64,000 nt of DNA from Methylobacillus glycogenes JCM 2850 (GCF_000617925.1 NZ_BAMT01000001.1:62001-126000); one strand, 5' to 3'; counted from the first letter of the stretch, positions 18,439-30,068 are shown. The notes: a model not told the origin generated them from the sequence alone. Made by a program: numbers and translations.

Positions 18439-18529
18439 CGCAGAGAGCAGGCGCAGAGAGCAGGCGCAGAGAGCAGGCGCAGAGAACAGGCGCAGAGAGC
18501 AGGCGCAGAAAGCAGGCGCAGAAAGCAGG
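18439..18529. repeat. 13-bp tandem repeat, seven copies
   Basis: Seven consecutive copies of CGCAGAGAGCAGG occur, with single changes in copies 4, 6 and 7 (GAGAACAGG, GAAAGCAGG). The unit is not a multiple of three, and no gene covers it. It lies between the fecI upstream region and the pstB terminator. Such arrays vary in copy number by slippage. Confidence 0.92.
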
Positions 18530-18549
18530 CAGTGCCTGATCTTGAATGC

Positions 18550-18577
18550 AAAAAAGCCGGATTGCTCCGGCTTTTTT
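18550..18577 (-). terminator. Rho-independent terminator after pstB
   Basis: GCCGGA (18556-18561) pairs with TCCGGC (18566-18571), with an A-run on the left and a T-run on the right. It closes the pstSCAB transcript 20 bp after the pstB stop. Confidence 0.85.
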
Positions 18578-18596
18578 ATTGGCAGAGGTTGGCGGT

Positions 18597-19376
18597 TTAA
18601 CCAAATTTGCCTGTGATGTAGTCTTCGGTTTCTTTGCGGCTGGGGTTGGTGAAGATTTTGTCGGTATCGTCGTACTCAATCAGTTCACCCAGATACATAT
18701 ACGCGGTGTAATCGGAAACACGTGCCGCCTGCTGCATATTGTGTGTCACCACCAGAATGGTGAGCTTGTTGCGCAGTTCGGACATCAGTTCTTCGATGTT
18801 GGCCGTGGCAATTGGGTCCAGCGCCGAAGTCGGTTCATCAAACAGCATGATTTCAGGGTCGGTTGCCAGGGCACGGGCAATGCACAGACGTTGTTGCTGA
18901 CCACCGGAAAGATTAAACGCTAGATCGTGCAGGCGGTTTTTAACTTCATCCCATAGTGCCGCACCCTTGAGCGCTTCTTCCACTTTGTCATCCACGGCGC
19001 GCTTGTTGCGCTCACCGCGAACACGCAAGCCATAGGCCACGTTTTCATAGATGGACTTGGGGAAAGGGTTGGGCTTTTGGAACACCATGCTGATACGCAT
19101 GCGCACTTCGATAGGGTCTACACCGCTTTCGAGGATGTTTGTGTTGTCCGGGTGCATGACAATCTGGCCATCGTAGCGATTGCCAGGGTAAAGGTCATGC
19201 ATGCGGTTGAAACAGCGCAGGAAGGTGGACTTGCCACAGCCGGAAGGGCCGATCAGGGCGGTAATGCGTTTTTCGTACAAAGGCATGCTGATGCCTTTGA
19301 GCGCCTTGTGACCGCTGCTGTAAAAGAAGTTCAAGTCACGTGCTTCGGCTTTGATCGGGCTAGTTGTTGTAACCAT
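18597..19376 (-). CDS. pstB: Phosphate ABC transporter ATP-binding protein PstB
   Basis: 259 residues. It contains Walker A ([12 protein letters not shown]), the ABC signature ([16 protein letters not shown]), Walker B ([12 protein letters not shown]) and the H-loop (VTHNM). PstB energises high-affinity phosphate import through PstA and PstC, fed by PstS. Last gene of the pstSCAB operon, followed by a terminator. No phoU follows it in this window, although phoU is often the next gene. Length is the usual 255-260. Confidence 0.97.
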   Translation of the reverse strand: MVTTTSPIKAEARDLNFFYSSGHKALKGISMPLYEKRITALIGPSGCGKSTFLRCFNRMHDLYPGNRYDGQIVMHPDNTNILESGVDPIEVRMRISMVFQKPNPFPKSIYENVAYGLRVRGERNKRAVDDKVEEALKGAALWDEVKNRLHDLAFNLSGGQQQRLCIARALATDPEIMLFDEPTSALDPIATANIEELMSELRNKLTILVVTHNMQQAARVSDYTAYMYLGELIEYDDTDKIFTNPSRKETEDYITGKFG

Positions 19377-19440
19377 GTGTGATATGTCCTGATTCGAGTT
19401 TCTGCTTAAGGGTTAGCCTAGTTATAGCGTCAGTCTAGAC

Positions 19441-20379
19441 TTACCACTTGATGTTCTTGCGGATGCGGTAGCGCAGCCAGATGGCGGTGCCGTTCATCAG
19501 CAGGGTAACAATGATGATAAGGGCGCCAGTAGCGGCGGCATTGATATGGAAGGCGTGGTCAGGACGCGACAGCCAGTTGAACATCTGGATCGGTAATACC
19601 GTGAAGCCAGAGCTCAGCCATTCAAAATTGATAAAGGGCGCAACATCACTCACAGGGGATGGTGGCAAGAAGGCGATAAAGGTCAACGCGCCTATGGTGA
19701 TGATAGGGGCAGTTTCACCCAGCGCACGCGCCATGCCGATGATGATGCCAGTCAGAATGCCGCCGGAAGAATAATGCAGCACGTGGTGGTAAACCACTTG
19801 CCACTTGGTGGCACCCACGGCATAAGCCGCTTCACGGATGGACACTGGAATGCCGCGTATGGATTCACGTGTGGTGACGATGACGATAGGCAAAATCAGC
19901 AGACCCAGTGTGAGGCCCGCAGTCAAAATGCTTTCACCCAAACCCAGGCCGTAAACAAACAGACCCAAAGCCAGCAAACCGTAAACGATGGAAGGCACAC
20001 CCGCCAGGTTGGTGACGTTGATTTCAATCAGGTCAGAGAACCAGTTCTTGGGGGCGTATTCCTCAAGGTAAACCCCGGCTGCCACACCCATGGGCACGGC
20101 AGAGAGGAAGGTCACCAGCATGACCAGCATGGAACCTACCCAGGCTGAGAGCAAACCAGCACTGCCAGCACGGCGTGATGGATAGTTGGTGAGGAAATCC
20201 AGGTTGAAGCGTGGATAGCCATCGGCCACCAGGTCGATAAACAAGGTCAGCAGGGTCAACAGGCCTATGGCCAGCGCCAGCAAACCAACGATGGAGAACA
20301 GGTAATCGTTGCGCTTGTGGCGGCGGATCATGACCCGCACTTCGGCGAGATTTTCCAGAACGGATGCTTGTGTACTCAT
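19441..20379 (-). CDS. pstA: Phosphate ABC transporter permease PstA
   Basis: 312 residues with six predicted membrane segments and the EAA-like loop (REAAYAVGATKWQVVYHHVLHY region). AGVYLEEYAPKNWFSDLIEIN and LAGVPSIVYGLLALG are conserved in PstA. It lies between pstC (4 bp gap) and pstB (64 bp gap). The N-terminal cytosolic extension is about 30 residues. High confidence from family and operon order. Confidence 0.96.
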   Translation of the reverse strand: MSTQASVLENLAEVRVMIRRHKRNDYLFSIVGLLALAIGLLTLLTLFIDLVADGYPRFNLDFLTNYPSRRAGSAGLLSAWVGSMLVMLVTFLSAVPMGVAAGVYLEEYAPKNWFSDLIEINVTNLAGVPSIVYGLLALGLFVYGLGLGESILTAGLTLGLLILPIVIVTTRESIRGIPVSIREAAYAVGATKWQVVYHHVLHYSSGGILTGIIIGMARALGETAPIITIGALTFIAFLPPSPVSDVAPFINFEWLSSGFTVLPIQMFNWLSRPDHAFHINAAATGALIIIVTLLMNGTAIWLRYRIRKNIKW

Positions 20380-20383
20380 GATT

Positions 20384-21324
20384 TTAGTAAGTCTCGCGGA
20401 ATCTCTTGCGGGCGATATGGCCCAGAATATTGAAGGTCAGGGTCATCAGCATCAGCACCAGGCCTGCGGCAAAGATACTCTGATAACCAATGCTGCCATG
20501 CGGCAGATCGCCCATGGCTACCTGAACAATGTAAGCGGTAATGGTAGCGGCGCTTTCCATGGGGTTGAAGGTCAGGTTGGGCTGTTGACCTGCGGCCAGG
20601 GCCACTACCATGGTTTCACCCACAGCACGGGAGATGGCCATGATGTAGGCGGCGATAATGCCGGAGATGGCGGCAGGTGTTACCACGCGCACGGCGGTCT
20701 GGAAGCGGGTAGCACCCATGGCGTAAGAGCTTCGCGCATGCTCATGGGCACGGCACGCATGGCGTCTTCTGCCATGGAGCTGATGTAAGGAATGATCATA
20801 ATGCCCATGACGATGCCTGGGCCCAGCATATTGAAGCCTGGCAACTCAGGGAAAATCTTTTGCAACAGTGGTGTGACAAACAGCAAGGCAAAGTAACCGA
20901 AGACCACGGTAGGTACACCTACCAGCAGCTCCAGTATAGGCTTGACGATTTCACGGGTGCGGTGCGAGGCAAACTCGGACAGGTAGATTGCACCTATGGT
21001 ACCCAGAGGCACGGCCACGGACAGCGCAATAGCGGAGGTGGTCAGAGTGCCGGATACCAGCGGCAGGATGCCGTAGTGGGCATCTTCAAATAATGGGGTC
21101 CATTGGGTGTCGGTCAAAAAGTCGATGATGGACACATGGGCAAAGAAGGTGAATGACTCATACAGCAGAATCAGCACGATGGCGATAGTGGTGGCCACGG
21201 CGGAAAGAGCCGCCAGCATCAAGATAAATTCAATGACGCGTTCCAAGGCATTGCGGCGCACATTCTTGGCAAGACGGGCACTGATGGAGAGTTCTGAGGG
21301 TTTTTGTAACACTTGGCTGGTCAT
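20384..21324 (-). CDS. pstC: Phosphate ABC transporter permease PstC (one-base frameshift near 20729)
   Basis: PstC forms the inner-membrane channel with PstA. The upstream part carries EFASHRTREIVKPILELLVGVPTVVFGYF over the conserved PstC loop, and the downstream part GATRFQTAVRVVTPAA followed by SRAVGETMVVALAAG. The frame breaks inside the conserved EAA loop. Adding one base (GAAGCT to GAAGCCT on the gene strand, near 20729) gives SMREASYAMGATRF and a protein of 313 residues, normal for PstC. I chose the ATG at 21324; a GTG six bases earlier is possible. Ribosome-binding signal is weak. Confidence 0.93.
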
Positions 21325-21415
21325 GATCACGTTAATAATTCGTGCATTGTAACGGAATGCCGTTATGCAGGCGATGACTGGGGGCAGTACTAGACTGCCC
21401 CCATACGGATCGCGT

Positions 21416-22432
21416 TTACTTGATGCGCTTCAGGAGGTCGGTGATTTTTACACCAACTTCTGGCTCGCCACCAAAGCCTGTACCAACCTTTTGGGCTTTC
21501 CAGTGCTCATTGACGGCAGTGTATTCATTGGCTGGCAATGGAATGTACTTTACTTCTTCAACCAGAGGCTTTGCGTTAGCCAGGTAGAAGTCGATGAAGG
21601 CCTTGACGTTAGGATTGTTCTTGGCAGCGTTGGCGCTGACATAGATGAACAAAGGACGGGACAAAGGCTGGTAGCTACCGTTCATGACGTTTTCACGTGA
21701 TGGCAGCACAGCTGGTGCGCCTGCCTTGGCAACGATAGGCACAGCCTTGACGCGGGTGGCGTTTTCTTCGTAGTAGGCAAAGCCGAAGTAACCAGTGGCG
21801 GCTACATCATTGGCTACACCTTGCACCAGCACATTGTCATCTTCAGAAGCGGTGAAATCGCCACGGCTGGACTTGGCCTTGCCGACAATGGCTTCTGTGA
21901 AGTAGTCAAAAGTACCGGAGTCGGAACCCGCGCCAAACAGCTTCACTGGGCTATCAGGCCAGCTTGGGTTAACTTGCTTCCAGGTCTTAACCTTGCCTTG
22001 CGCTTCTGGTTCCCACAGCTTTTTCAGTTCTTCAACAGTGAAGCTCTTGATGAAGCTGTTCTTGGGGTTAACCACTACGGTCAGGGCGTCATAAGCGACT
22101 GGCAATTCGATGTAATCAATGCCTGCTGCCTTACACAATTCCATTTCCTTGGCGAGGATAGGGCGTGAAGCTTCAGAGATATCGGTCTCGCCACGGCAGA
22201 ACTTCTTGAAGCCGCCGCCAGTGCCGGAGATACCAACGGTAACCTTGACTCTCTTGGCCTTCTGGAACTCTTCTGCTACGGCTTCAGTGATGGGGTATAC
22301 GGTGCTGGAACCGTCTATACGTACGATGTCATTGCTGGCTGCATCTGCCTGAGGCATAGAAAATGCAGCGCTGATGAGGACAGCAACACCTGCTGCCTTC
22401 AGTATTTGGCTTGGAACAAATGGGGATTGCAT
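21416..22432 (-). CDS. pstS: Periplasmic phosphate-binding protein PstS
   Basis: 338 residues. A signal peptide (ending PQADA) precedes the phosphate-binding motif ([19 protein letters not shown]) and the loop [13 protein letters not shown] that contacts phosphate. Later parts include [14 protein letters not shown]. It is the substrate-binding component that delivers phosphate to PstCA, and is the first gene of the operon. The upstream region (22433-22585) has only one poor PhoB half-site (TTGTCAC on the gene strand), so PhoB control is likely from the family but not proven here. Confidence 0.96.
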   Translation of the reverse strand: MQSPFVPSQILKAAGVAVLISAAFSMPQADAASNDIVRIDGSSTVYPITEAVAEEFQKAKRVKVTVGISGTGGGFKKFCRGETDISEASRPILAKEMELCKAAGIDYIELPVAYDALTVVVNPKNSFIKSFTVEELKKLWEPEAQGKVKTWKQVNPSWPDSPVKLFGAGSDSGTFDYFTEAIVGKAKSSRGDFTASEDDNVLVQGVANDVAATGYFGFAYYEENATRVKAVPIVAKAGAPAVLPSRENVMNGSYQPLSRPLFIYVSANAAKNNPNVKAFIDFYLANAKPLVEEVKYIPLPANEYTAVNEHWKAQKVGTGFGGEPEVGVKITDLLKRIK

Positions 22433-22585
22433 AATGGCTCCGTCGATTGGTAGATGTTGCCTGCGCTGATGACTAGGCGGTTTTTACACCCGGTATGGCG
22501 GCAACGTGGCAAATATAATGAGGAAATATTTCATATTTGTGACAAATTTGCATAAAGCCCATTTTGCCTATGTAAACTTTTGTTG

Positions 22586-23544
22586 TCATCCCAGCTTGGC
22601 ATACGTTTGCACAGGCCCATCTTTACTGCTCAAGCGGCGCAAACAAGCGCCAGTGAGCAGGGCCAAGCCCAGCAGCATGAGGGTGATTTGCTCAGGCTCG
22701 GGCACAGCAGTGACATACATCGTGTCTGGGTTGAAAGAGGCTTGCGCGGATATTGATGACAAGTTTGTTCTATCAAGCTCACCCAATTAATTTGTTGTCG
22801 TCGCAGCTCTTCTGGGTTGCTGGGCTGATAACGCAGCAAAGTAATATCTAGCCAGTCGCGAAAGGCGGTAGGTTGTACAAAGCAGGATTTATTGGTCATG
22901 CAGATGGCAGAGGCTATGCCTCCCAGCAAAGGATTTGCCTCCCCGGCGGCAGAAAGAAACAGGCCGCTGCCACTATCGCCGGACTGCAGTAATGGGTTGC
23001 CGCTGCTATGTTGATCGGCCACCACCCAATGCACAGCGTAATTGCCAGCCCAAGTAAGGGCATTCACCAGTGTGCTTTCTACATAACGGTTTTGCCATTG
23101 GCTGCCTTGCGCATTGCTACTGGCATTGGCCAAGGTAACGCTGCCTATTTGCGCCAGGTGGCTGGTTTCGAGATAGTCCAGATTGAGTGCGGTGTACTGG
23201 CTGCTGACTATGGGGGTTGCCAGATGCAGCAAGGCAAGATCATGGCCGGGAAACTGGTAACCGGGTAACACAAAGCTGGCATCTATCATGGCCTGCCCAT
23301 GGCCCGAGGAAAACAGTTTGGAGGTGGTGGCAGCATGGCCCGCGGTCAATACCCAATTGGGGGCAACGAGTACGCCATCCACGCCGCCTACTATCTGACC
23401 TACCATGGGGAAATTTGTACTTGGGCTGCTGCCATTCAGCGCCAGGGCAGGCTGGACATACATGGATGCCAGGGCTAACCCGGCGATTAGCCGTATGGGC
23501 GTGAGTTGGCAGGGTTTTGTGTGGCGCATGTTTTTGTCGCGCAT
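22586..23544 (-). CDS. Secreted trypsin-like serine protease with PEP-CTERM sorting tail (frameshift near 22766)
   Basis: Signal peptide, then an S1-type catalytic triad: His in VLTAGHAA, Asp in GHDLALLHL and Ser in SGDSGSGLF. The last part (VPEPEQITLMLLGLALLTGACLRR) is a PEP-CTERM signal: VPEPE motif, hydrophobic segment and arginine cluster. This predicts recognition by an exosortase and delivery to the surface or matrix. The catalytic domain and the tail are in different frames; one missing base near 22766 (between INWVSLIEQ and LSSISAQASF) joins them into about 319 residues. No exosortase gene lies in this window. The gene stands alone between pstS and prfB. Confidence 0.8.
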
Positions 23545-23718
23545 AAATGAGCTCTCGTTTCCTGGGGGGTAAGAATTCTCATTCTAGGCAAATGTGCTGA
23601 TGACAAATACTTGCTACCAGCATGGTTTAAGACGCTTGCTCTACATATCACTCACAGCGGTATATGGTGCATTAATGTATAATTCCCGGCTTTGAATTCA
23701 GCAGGTTCGGAATCATTC

Positions 23719-24822
23719 ATGGAAGCGGAACAACTCAATCTGATTGCCAATCGTCTAGACGATCTGGAGCAGCGTCACCAGGCCCTACGGGGGTATCTTT
23801 GACTTCGAGACCAAGCAGCAACGTCTGGAAGAAGTCTCGCAACTCCTAGAAGACCCTAACATCTGGAACGACAATGAGCGTTCGCAGAAGCTGGGCAAGG
23901 AGCGCCGTGAGCTGGAGTTTGTCGTCAAGTCGCTGACTGATGTTGATAATGGTGTGCGCGACAGCCGTGAATTGTTTGAGATGGCACGTGAAGAGAATGA
24001 CGACGACACCCTGCTCAGCATAGAACGTGACAGCTTGGCGTTGGAGCAGGTGGTGGCGGAAATGGAATTCCGCCGTATGTTTGCCCATCCCATGGACCCG
24101 AATAACTGCTTCCTCGATATTCAATCTGGCTCAGGCGGTACTGAAGCCCAGGATTGGGCTTCCATGCTGTTGCGCATGTATTTGCGCTATTGCGAGAACA
24201 AGAATTTCAAGGTGGAAGTGCTGGAAGAATCCGAAGGCGATGTGGCCGGTATCAAGAGTGCCTCGCTGAAAATTTCCGGTGATTACGCCTATGGCTTCCT
24301 GCGTACCGAAAGTGGTGTACACCGTTTGGTGCGCAAATCGCCTTTCGATTCCGGCAACCGCCGCCATACCTCGTTTGCCAGTGTGTTTATCTATCCAGAA
24401 GTGGATGACTCCATTCAGGTGGAGATCAACCCGGCGGATTTGCGCATCGATACCTACCGTGCCTCGGGTGCGGGTGGTCAGCACATTAACAAAACCGATT
24501 CTGCCGTGCGTATTACCCACTTGCCGACCAATACCGTGGTGCAGTGCCAGAATGACCGTTCACAGCACCGCAACAAGGAAGAGGCCATGAATATGCTGAA
24601 GGCGCAGTTGTACGCGCTGGAGCTACGCAAGCGCAACGAAGAAAAACAAGCATGGAAGACGCCAAGACCGATATTGGCTGGGGTCACCAGATTCGTTCCT
24701 ACGTGCTGGATCAATCGCGCATCAAGGATTTGCGCACCAATGTCGAGGTCGGTAATACCCAGGGTGTGCTGGATGGCGATCTGGATCCATTTATTTCTGA
24801 AAGTTTGAAGCAGGGAGTGTAA
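23719..24822 (+). CDS. prfB: Peptide chain release factor 2 (programmed +1 frameshift at 23800; extra frameshift near 24651)
   Basis: The gene starts at ATG 23719 ([17 protein letters not shown]). After 27 codons it reaches the in-frame TGA at 23800-23802, which is the RF2 autoregulatory site. In the +1 frame the protein continues ([19 protein letters not shown]). The middle contains the stop-codon-reading SPF motif ([15 protein letters not shown]) and the GGQ loop ([22 protein letters not shown]). A second, unprogrammed break at about 24651 (CAAGCATGG, expected CAAGCCATGG) separates the last 50 residues. The restored length of 367 residues compares with 365 in E. coli. The stop codon is 2 bp before the lysS GTG. 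Confidence 0.96.
23788..23803 (+). promoter_or_regulatory. RF2 programmed frameshift site
   Basis: CGG GGG TAT CTT TGA C reproduces the known RF2 element: a G-rich Shine-Dalgarno-like stretch three bases before CTT, the slippery CTT, and TGA followed by C. Low RF2 allows a +1 slip from CTT to TTT and synthesis of RF2, so the gene regulates itself. Confidence 0.95.
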
Positions 24823-24824
24823 GG

Positions 24825-26348
<1,524 letters not shown>

Positions 26349-26829
26349 ACCGCACCAAGCTAACGCTAAGCTTAATTTTTGCGCTACACATACTCAGGCC
26401 GGGTTTCCCGGCCTTTTTGTTTTTGCGCGCTGCAATGTGTGAACTAGTGATATGTGACAAGGCGTGTAGGTGTTTGGCTATGTTGCCTGTGAGCGACAAG
26501 GCAAGAAGTTGTAGGAGGCTGTAACTTGCGCCCAGCCTTGTGCTGCAAGGATATTAGCGTGATTGACGCTATAGGTGGCGCTGGCGCTAGATGCTGCTGG
26601 TTATAAGTAAGAGCGGATAGGCGAGTGTTACCTAGCCAGGCCAGCCCAGCATGTCGTAGATGAGCGACGATTCACGGCGCATTTTCGAGCAAAGGATTAG
26701 CTGGTTTTTTCAAATTACTGAAACATAAGGATTTTTGTTGTCGGGCACAGGGCTTGCTAACTCAAGGAGGGTCTGGATACGGCCATCAGGCTGTATCACC
26801 CTGTCATTATTCATAGCGAGGTTTATCAC
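26349..26829. other. Intergenic region between lysS and bactofilin
   Basis: A rho-independent terminator for lysS lies at 26396-26418. The remaining 400 bases contain no supported gene; small ORFs on both strands lack motifs and RBS. A GAGG RBS precedes the bactofilin ATG. I see nothing else that is interpretable. Confidence 0.5.
26396..26418 (+). terminator. Rho-independent terminator after lysS
   Basis: AGGCCGGG (26396-26403), loop TTT, CCCGGCCT (26407-26414), then a T-run. Located 48 bp after the lysS stop. Confidence 0.85.
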
Positions 26830-27387
26830 ATGCTCAACAAGCAAGGTCTTTTCAATCGTTCTTCCAACCAGCCTGGCAATAACCCTATCGCTTCCACGCC
26901 GCTCAATACCAGGCCAGATCCTACGCCTGTGGCCTCCCATGTTCCTAGCCACGTTAACCCCATCAGCACTAGTACTGCCCCCAAGGTTGAAAGCAAGCCC
27001 GGTGAAGGCCTGAGTGCTGATGTCACCACTGGCAGCCGCCTGATTGTTGGCCCTGATGTCAAACTCAAGGGCGCTGAAATTCAAGACTGCGATATTCTGG
27101 TGGTTGAAGGCAGGGTAGAGGCAACCATGGACAGCCGCGTGATTCAGATTGCCGAGCATGGCGCGTTTTCTGGCAAGGTAGGCATTGATGTGGCCGAGGT
27201 ACATGGCAATTTCGAGGGTGAATTGACCGCACGTAGCCAATTGATCATTCATGCGACAGGGCGTGTGAGTGGCAAGATTCGTTACGGCAAGATTCTGATT
27301 GAGGAAGGTGGCGAACTTTCAGGCGATATTGCCTCGCTGGTATCGGAAGAGCAGGGCAAGGTAAAGCGCATACAGTCCGCCTCTTGA
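26830..27387 (+). CDS. Bactofilin family cytoskeletal protein
   Basis: 185 residues. After a disordered, Pro/Thr/Ser-rich N-terminus (about 60 residues) comes the bactofilin core, with regular beta-helix turns (GSRLIVGPDVKLKGAEIQDC, then DVAEVHGNFEGELTARSQL and GRVSGKIRYGKILIEEGGELSGDI). Bactofilins polymerise without nucleotide and organise cell-shape or envelope proteins. A peptidase M23 gene often neighbours bactofilin genes but is absent here. The ATG has GAGG about nine bases upstream. A strong terminator shared with the opposing SulP gene follows. Confidence 0.9.
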   Translation: MLNKQGLFNRSSNQPGNNPIASTPLNTRPDPTPVASHVPSHVNPISTSTAPKVESKPGEGLSADVTTGSRLIVGPDVKLKGAEIQDCDILVVEGRVEATMDSRVIQIAEHGAFSGKVGIDVAEVHGNFEGELTARSQLIIHATGRVSGKIRYGKILIEEGGELSGDIASLVSEEQGKVKRIQSAS

Positions 27388-27417
27388 TGCGGCCTTACTA
27401 AGCCAAGGCCAGCAGGC

Positions 27418-27461
27418 CCAGGCAATAAAAAAGCCCCGTGAGGGGCTTTTTTATTGCCTGG
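27418..27461. terminator. Bidirectional terminator with perfect 20-bp stem
   Basis: The left arm 27418-27437 and right arm 27442-27461 are perfectly complementary over 20 bases, with loop GTGA. The core AAAAAAGCCCC / GGGGCTTTTTT gives a U-tract in both directions. It serves both the bactofilin gene and the opposing SulP gene. Confidence 0.93.
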
Positions 27462-27506
27462 AAATAATTGCCTGAAACATACAGGCCTCCAGGTTTAAGC
27501 AGAACG

Positions 27507-29063
27507 CTAGCCGTTGATCGCGGCAGCTTCCTTGGTGTGGTACTTGCTGATCAAGCTGTCCCACTCTATGGTGACCTTGCCACCTGTGAGCTGGTACTGC
27601 TTTTGCCAGCCATTGATCAACTCTATGCAAGCATGGTCGATATATTCCAGATCATCAAACTGCACGCTGATATCACGGCCAACATCCAGCTTATCCAGCA
27701 CGCTGACCAGCTTGGGAATACCCAGCAGGGTGGCAGAGCCCTTGAGGTGCAGAATGGTTTGCTGGCTGTTGGGGATGTGTTCAGCCTTGATGGAAACATG
27801 GGAGAACACATACAACAGCTTGGCGATAGACAACGCCAGACCAGTAATCACGCCTGCCAGCAGATTGAAGCTGACGATGGTGATAATGGTGATGATGTAG
27901 ATTGCCAGTTCAGGCTTGCCATAGGCCAGCAGCTCTTTGGCCACCTTGGGATAAGCCAGTTTGTAGCCTGTGTAGACCAATACACCCGCCAATGTGGCTA
28001 CCGGAATATATTCCAGCGTGAACAGGAAGATGCTGATGAACAACAAGAGCCAGGTGCCGTGCATGATGGTAGAAGCGCGGCTGGTAGCCCCGGCTTCGAC
28101 GTTGGCGCTGGAACGTACAATCACGCCTGTCATCGGCAAGGCGCTGAGGAAACCGCAAATTGCGTTACCTATGCCTTGCGCCATCAATTCCCTATCGTAC
28201 TTGGTACGCTGACCCTGGTGCATCTGGTCAACCGCAGCGCAAGACAGCAGAGACTCGGCACTGGCAATAAAGGCCAGCGAGATCACCGCCACCAGTACAC
28301 CCGCAGTCATGGAAGCTTCTACCGTACCCATATGCGGGATGATGATGGTGCCAAGAATGTTTTGCAGATCAGTTGGGCCATCAAACAAATCGGTCAGGTA
28401 CTTGATGTCGAAGCCGAATACATTGGCCACGATCACGGACAACACCACGCCGATCAAAGCCCCAGGAATCAGCTTGAAGCGGGCTGGCGCAAAGCGCGTC
28501 CACAGTACGATGGAGATAATGGTCAAGAGGCCTATGCTGGCGGCGTAAATGTTACCGCCGTGCGATTCAAAGGTTTCCAGCAGGCCATTGGGGATATCCA
28601 GCAGGTTCTTGATGCCACTGGAAAGTGGATCACGATCCAGCATGATATGGAATTGCGAGCCTATGATCAGGATACCGATACCGCCCAACATGCCATGAAT
28701 CACGGCAGGGGAGATGGCGCGGAACCATACCCCTAGCTTGAATACACCTGCCAGAATCTGCACACCACCTGCCAGCAGCACGATGATGCCGTAAACAGCA
28801 ATGCCGAATTCAGCGACGATATCCGCCACGATCACCACCAAGCCAGCGGCAGGGCCACTGACGGTCAAGGGCGAGCCGGAAATCGAACCCACGATAATGC
28901 CACCAATAATGCCGGTGATAATGCCTGCGGTCGGCGGCAGGCCAGAAGCGATGGCGATACCCAGACAAAGGGGAACCGCCACCAGAAATACCACTATGGA
29001 CGCAAAGAAATCTTTGCTGAAGCTACTGCTGGGAGCAGTAGCCGTGGAAGTTTGAGTTGTCAT
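27507..29063 (-). CDS. SulP family anion transporter with STAS domain, probably bicarbonate
   Basis: 518 residues. The membrane part has 10-14 predicted segments, with family motifs such as LVAVPLCLGIAIASGLPPTAG near the N-terminus and a central SAESLLSCAAVDQMHQ. A short C-terminal STAS domain (about residues 430-510, SVQFDDLEYIDHACIELI) follows. SulP proteins carry sulfate, bicarbonate or other anions. The gene is 50 bp after a beta-carbonic anhydrase gene in the same orientation. This pairing is known for bicarbonate uptake, so bicarbonate is the best guess; sulfate cannot be excluded. Confidence 0.85.
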   Translation of the reverse strand: MTTQTSTATAPSSSFSKDFFASIVVFLVAVPLCLGIAIASGLPPTAGIITGIIGGIIVGSISGSPLTVSGPAAGLVVIVADIVAEFGIAVYGIIVLLAGGVQILAGVFKLGVWFRAISPAVIHGMLGGIGILIIGSQFHIMLDRDPLSSGIKNLLDIPNGLLETFESHGGNIYAASIGLLTIISIVLWTRFAPARFKLIPGALIGVVLSVIVANVFGFDIKYLTDLFDGPTDLQNILGTIIIPHMGTVEASMTAGVLVAVISLAFIASAESLLSCAAVDQMHQGQRTKYDRELMAQGIGNAICGFLSALPMTGVIVRSSANVEAGATSRASTIMHGTWLLLFISIFLFTLEYIPVATLAGVLVYTGYKLAYPKVAKELLAYGKPELAIYIITIITIVSFNLLAGVITGLALSIAKLLYVFSHVSIKAEHIPNSQQTILHLKGSATLLGIPKLVSVLDKLDVGRDISVQFDDLEYIDHACIELINGWQKQYQLTGGKVTIEWDSLISKYHTKEAAAING

Positions 29064-29113
29064 GCCAGTGTTGTCCTGAAAATAGGGTTACGCGTATTGC
29101 GTGCGCTGCCAGG

Positions 29114-29779
29114 CTAGTTTTGTACCAGCGGATGGTCGGAGCTGAAAATCTGGTATTGCTCAGGGAAGTTGACTTCCGCAGTCGCGAGGTCATATACGCC
29201 ACCCACAATGCCGATCTGGCCCTGGTTCAGCATATCGCGCAGGATGTCGCTGGAGTTCCAGATGGTGTCGATCTGTGTTTTGACGTTAAGGGTGCAGACA
29301 TGGCCAACAAATTCGTTATTGGCTGAGCTGCGGTTTTCCTTGGTTTCGGTTTCTGCTTCAACCGCAGGGAAGATCATCTTGGTGATTTCACCAATATGGC
29401 CGCCAGTAAAGCCATCGCAGGCTGCCTTAACCGCGCCGCAGTTGGTGTGGCCGAGTACCACAATCAATTTGCTGCCCAGATATTTGCAGGAGTATTCCAA
29501 GCTGCCTATGGCCTTGCGTGAAGCAATATTGCCTGCCAGACGTACGCTGAAAAGATCGCCCAGGCCTTGATCAAAGATCAGCTCGGTTGCGGTGCGGGAA
29601 TCGCTGCAGCTAAGAATGGCAGCGAAAGGATGTTGTTTTTCCTTGGTGATGTTGACCACATTAAGCAGGTCACGATGCGCAGAAATGTTCTGGGTGAAGC
29701 GTTGATTGCCTTCCAACAGTATGGTCAGGGCTTCTTGTGGCGACATCTTTTCACGGTCTTGCAGAGGGTGCTTATACAT
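29114..29779 (-). CDS. Beta-class carbonic anhydrase
   Basis: 221 residues. The zinc-site motifs of the beta class are visible: CSDSR (Cys and the Asp/Arg dyad) and HTNCGAVKA (His and Cys). The enzyme interconverts CO2 and bicarbonate. The RBS GGGGAAA lies before ATG 29779. It is co-oriented with, and immediately upstream of, the SulP transporter gene, which suggests a common transcript that couples bicarbonate transport to hydration. The N-terminus has no signal peptide, so it should be cytosolic. Confidence 0.94.
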   Translation of the reverse strand: MYKHPLQDREKMSPQEALTILLEGNQRFTQNISAHRDLLNVVNITKEKQHPFAAILSCSDSRTATELIFDQGLGDLFSVRLAGNIASRKAIGSLEYSCKYLGSKLIVVLGHTNCGAVKAACDGFTGGHIGEITKMIFPAVEAETETKENRSSANNEFVGHVCTLNVKTQIDTIWNSSDILRDMLNQGQIGIVGGVYDLATAEVNFPEQYQIFSSDHPLVQN

Positions 29780-30068
29780 ATATTTGTTTCCCCGGGTAAG
29801 TTAATAAAAGCACGGAATTTAGGGGTAAATTCGGCTTGATTTCAAACGAAATGACGGACTAAGGGTCATTTTCACAGTGTATTGACATGATTATTATAGA
29901 TAAATTTCATTGTTTCTATAAAAAAGATTTTGTAAGGAAATGTAAGTTTATGTCAGTTTTACTGTAAAAAAACCTACACATCATGCAGTTAAACCATGAC
30001 AGATTAATGAAAAATAATTGGAAAATTAACGTCTGACTAGTTCTTTCTTGGTCGTGACAATTTTGTCT
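29780..30068. other. Divergent intergenic region, carbonic anhydrase and porin
   Basis: AT-rich sequence between divergently transcribed carbonic anhydrase (minus) and porin (plus) genes. No coding sequence. The PhoB operator array at 30069-30108 and the porin leader (30125-30255) complete the 476-bp gap. Confidence 0.5.

Noticed and set aside
22528-22556. Pho box before pstS
   Set aside because: Only one half-site (TTGTCAC on the gene strand) scores well; the 11-bp neighbours do not match.
27468-28736. 422-residue plus-strand ORF opposite the SulP gene
   Set aside because: Shadow of the conserved transporter on the other strand; no signal or motif.
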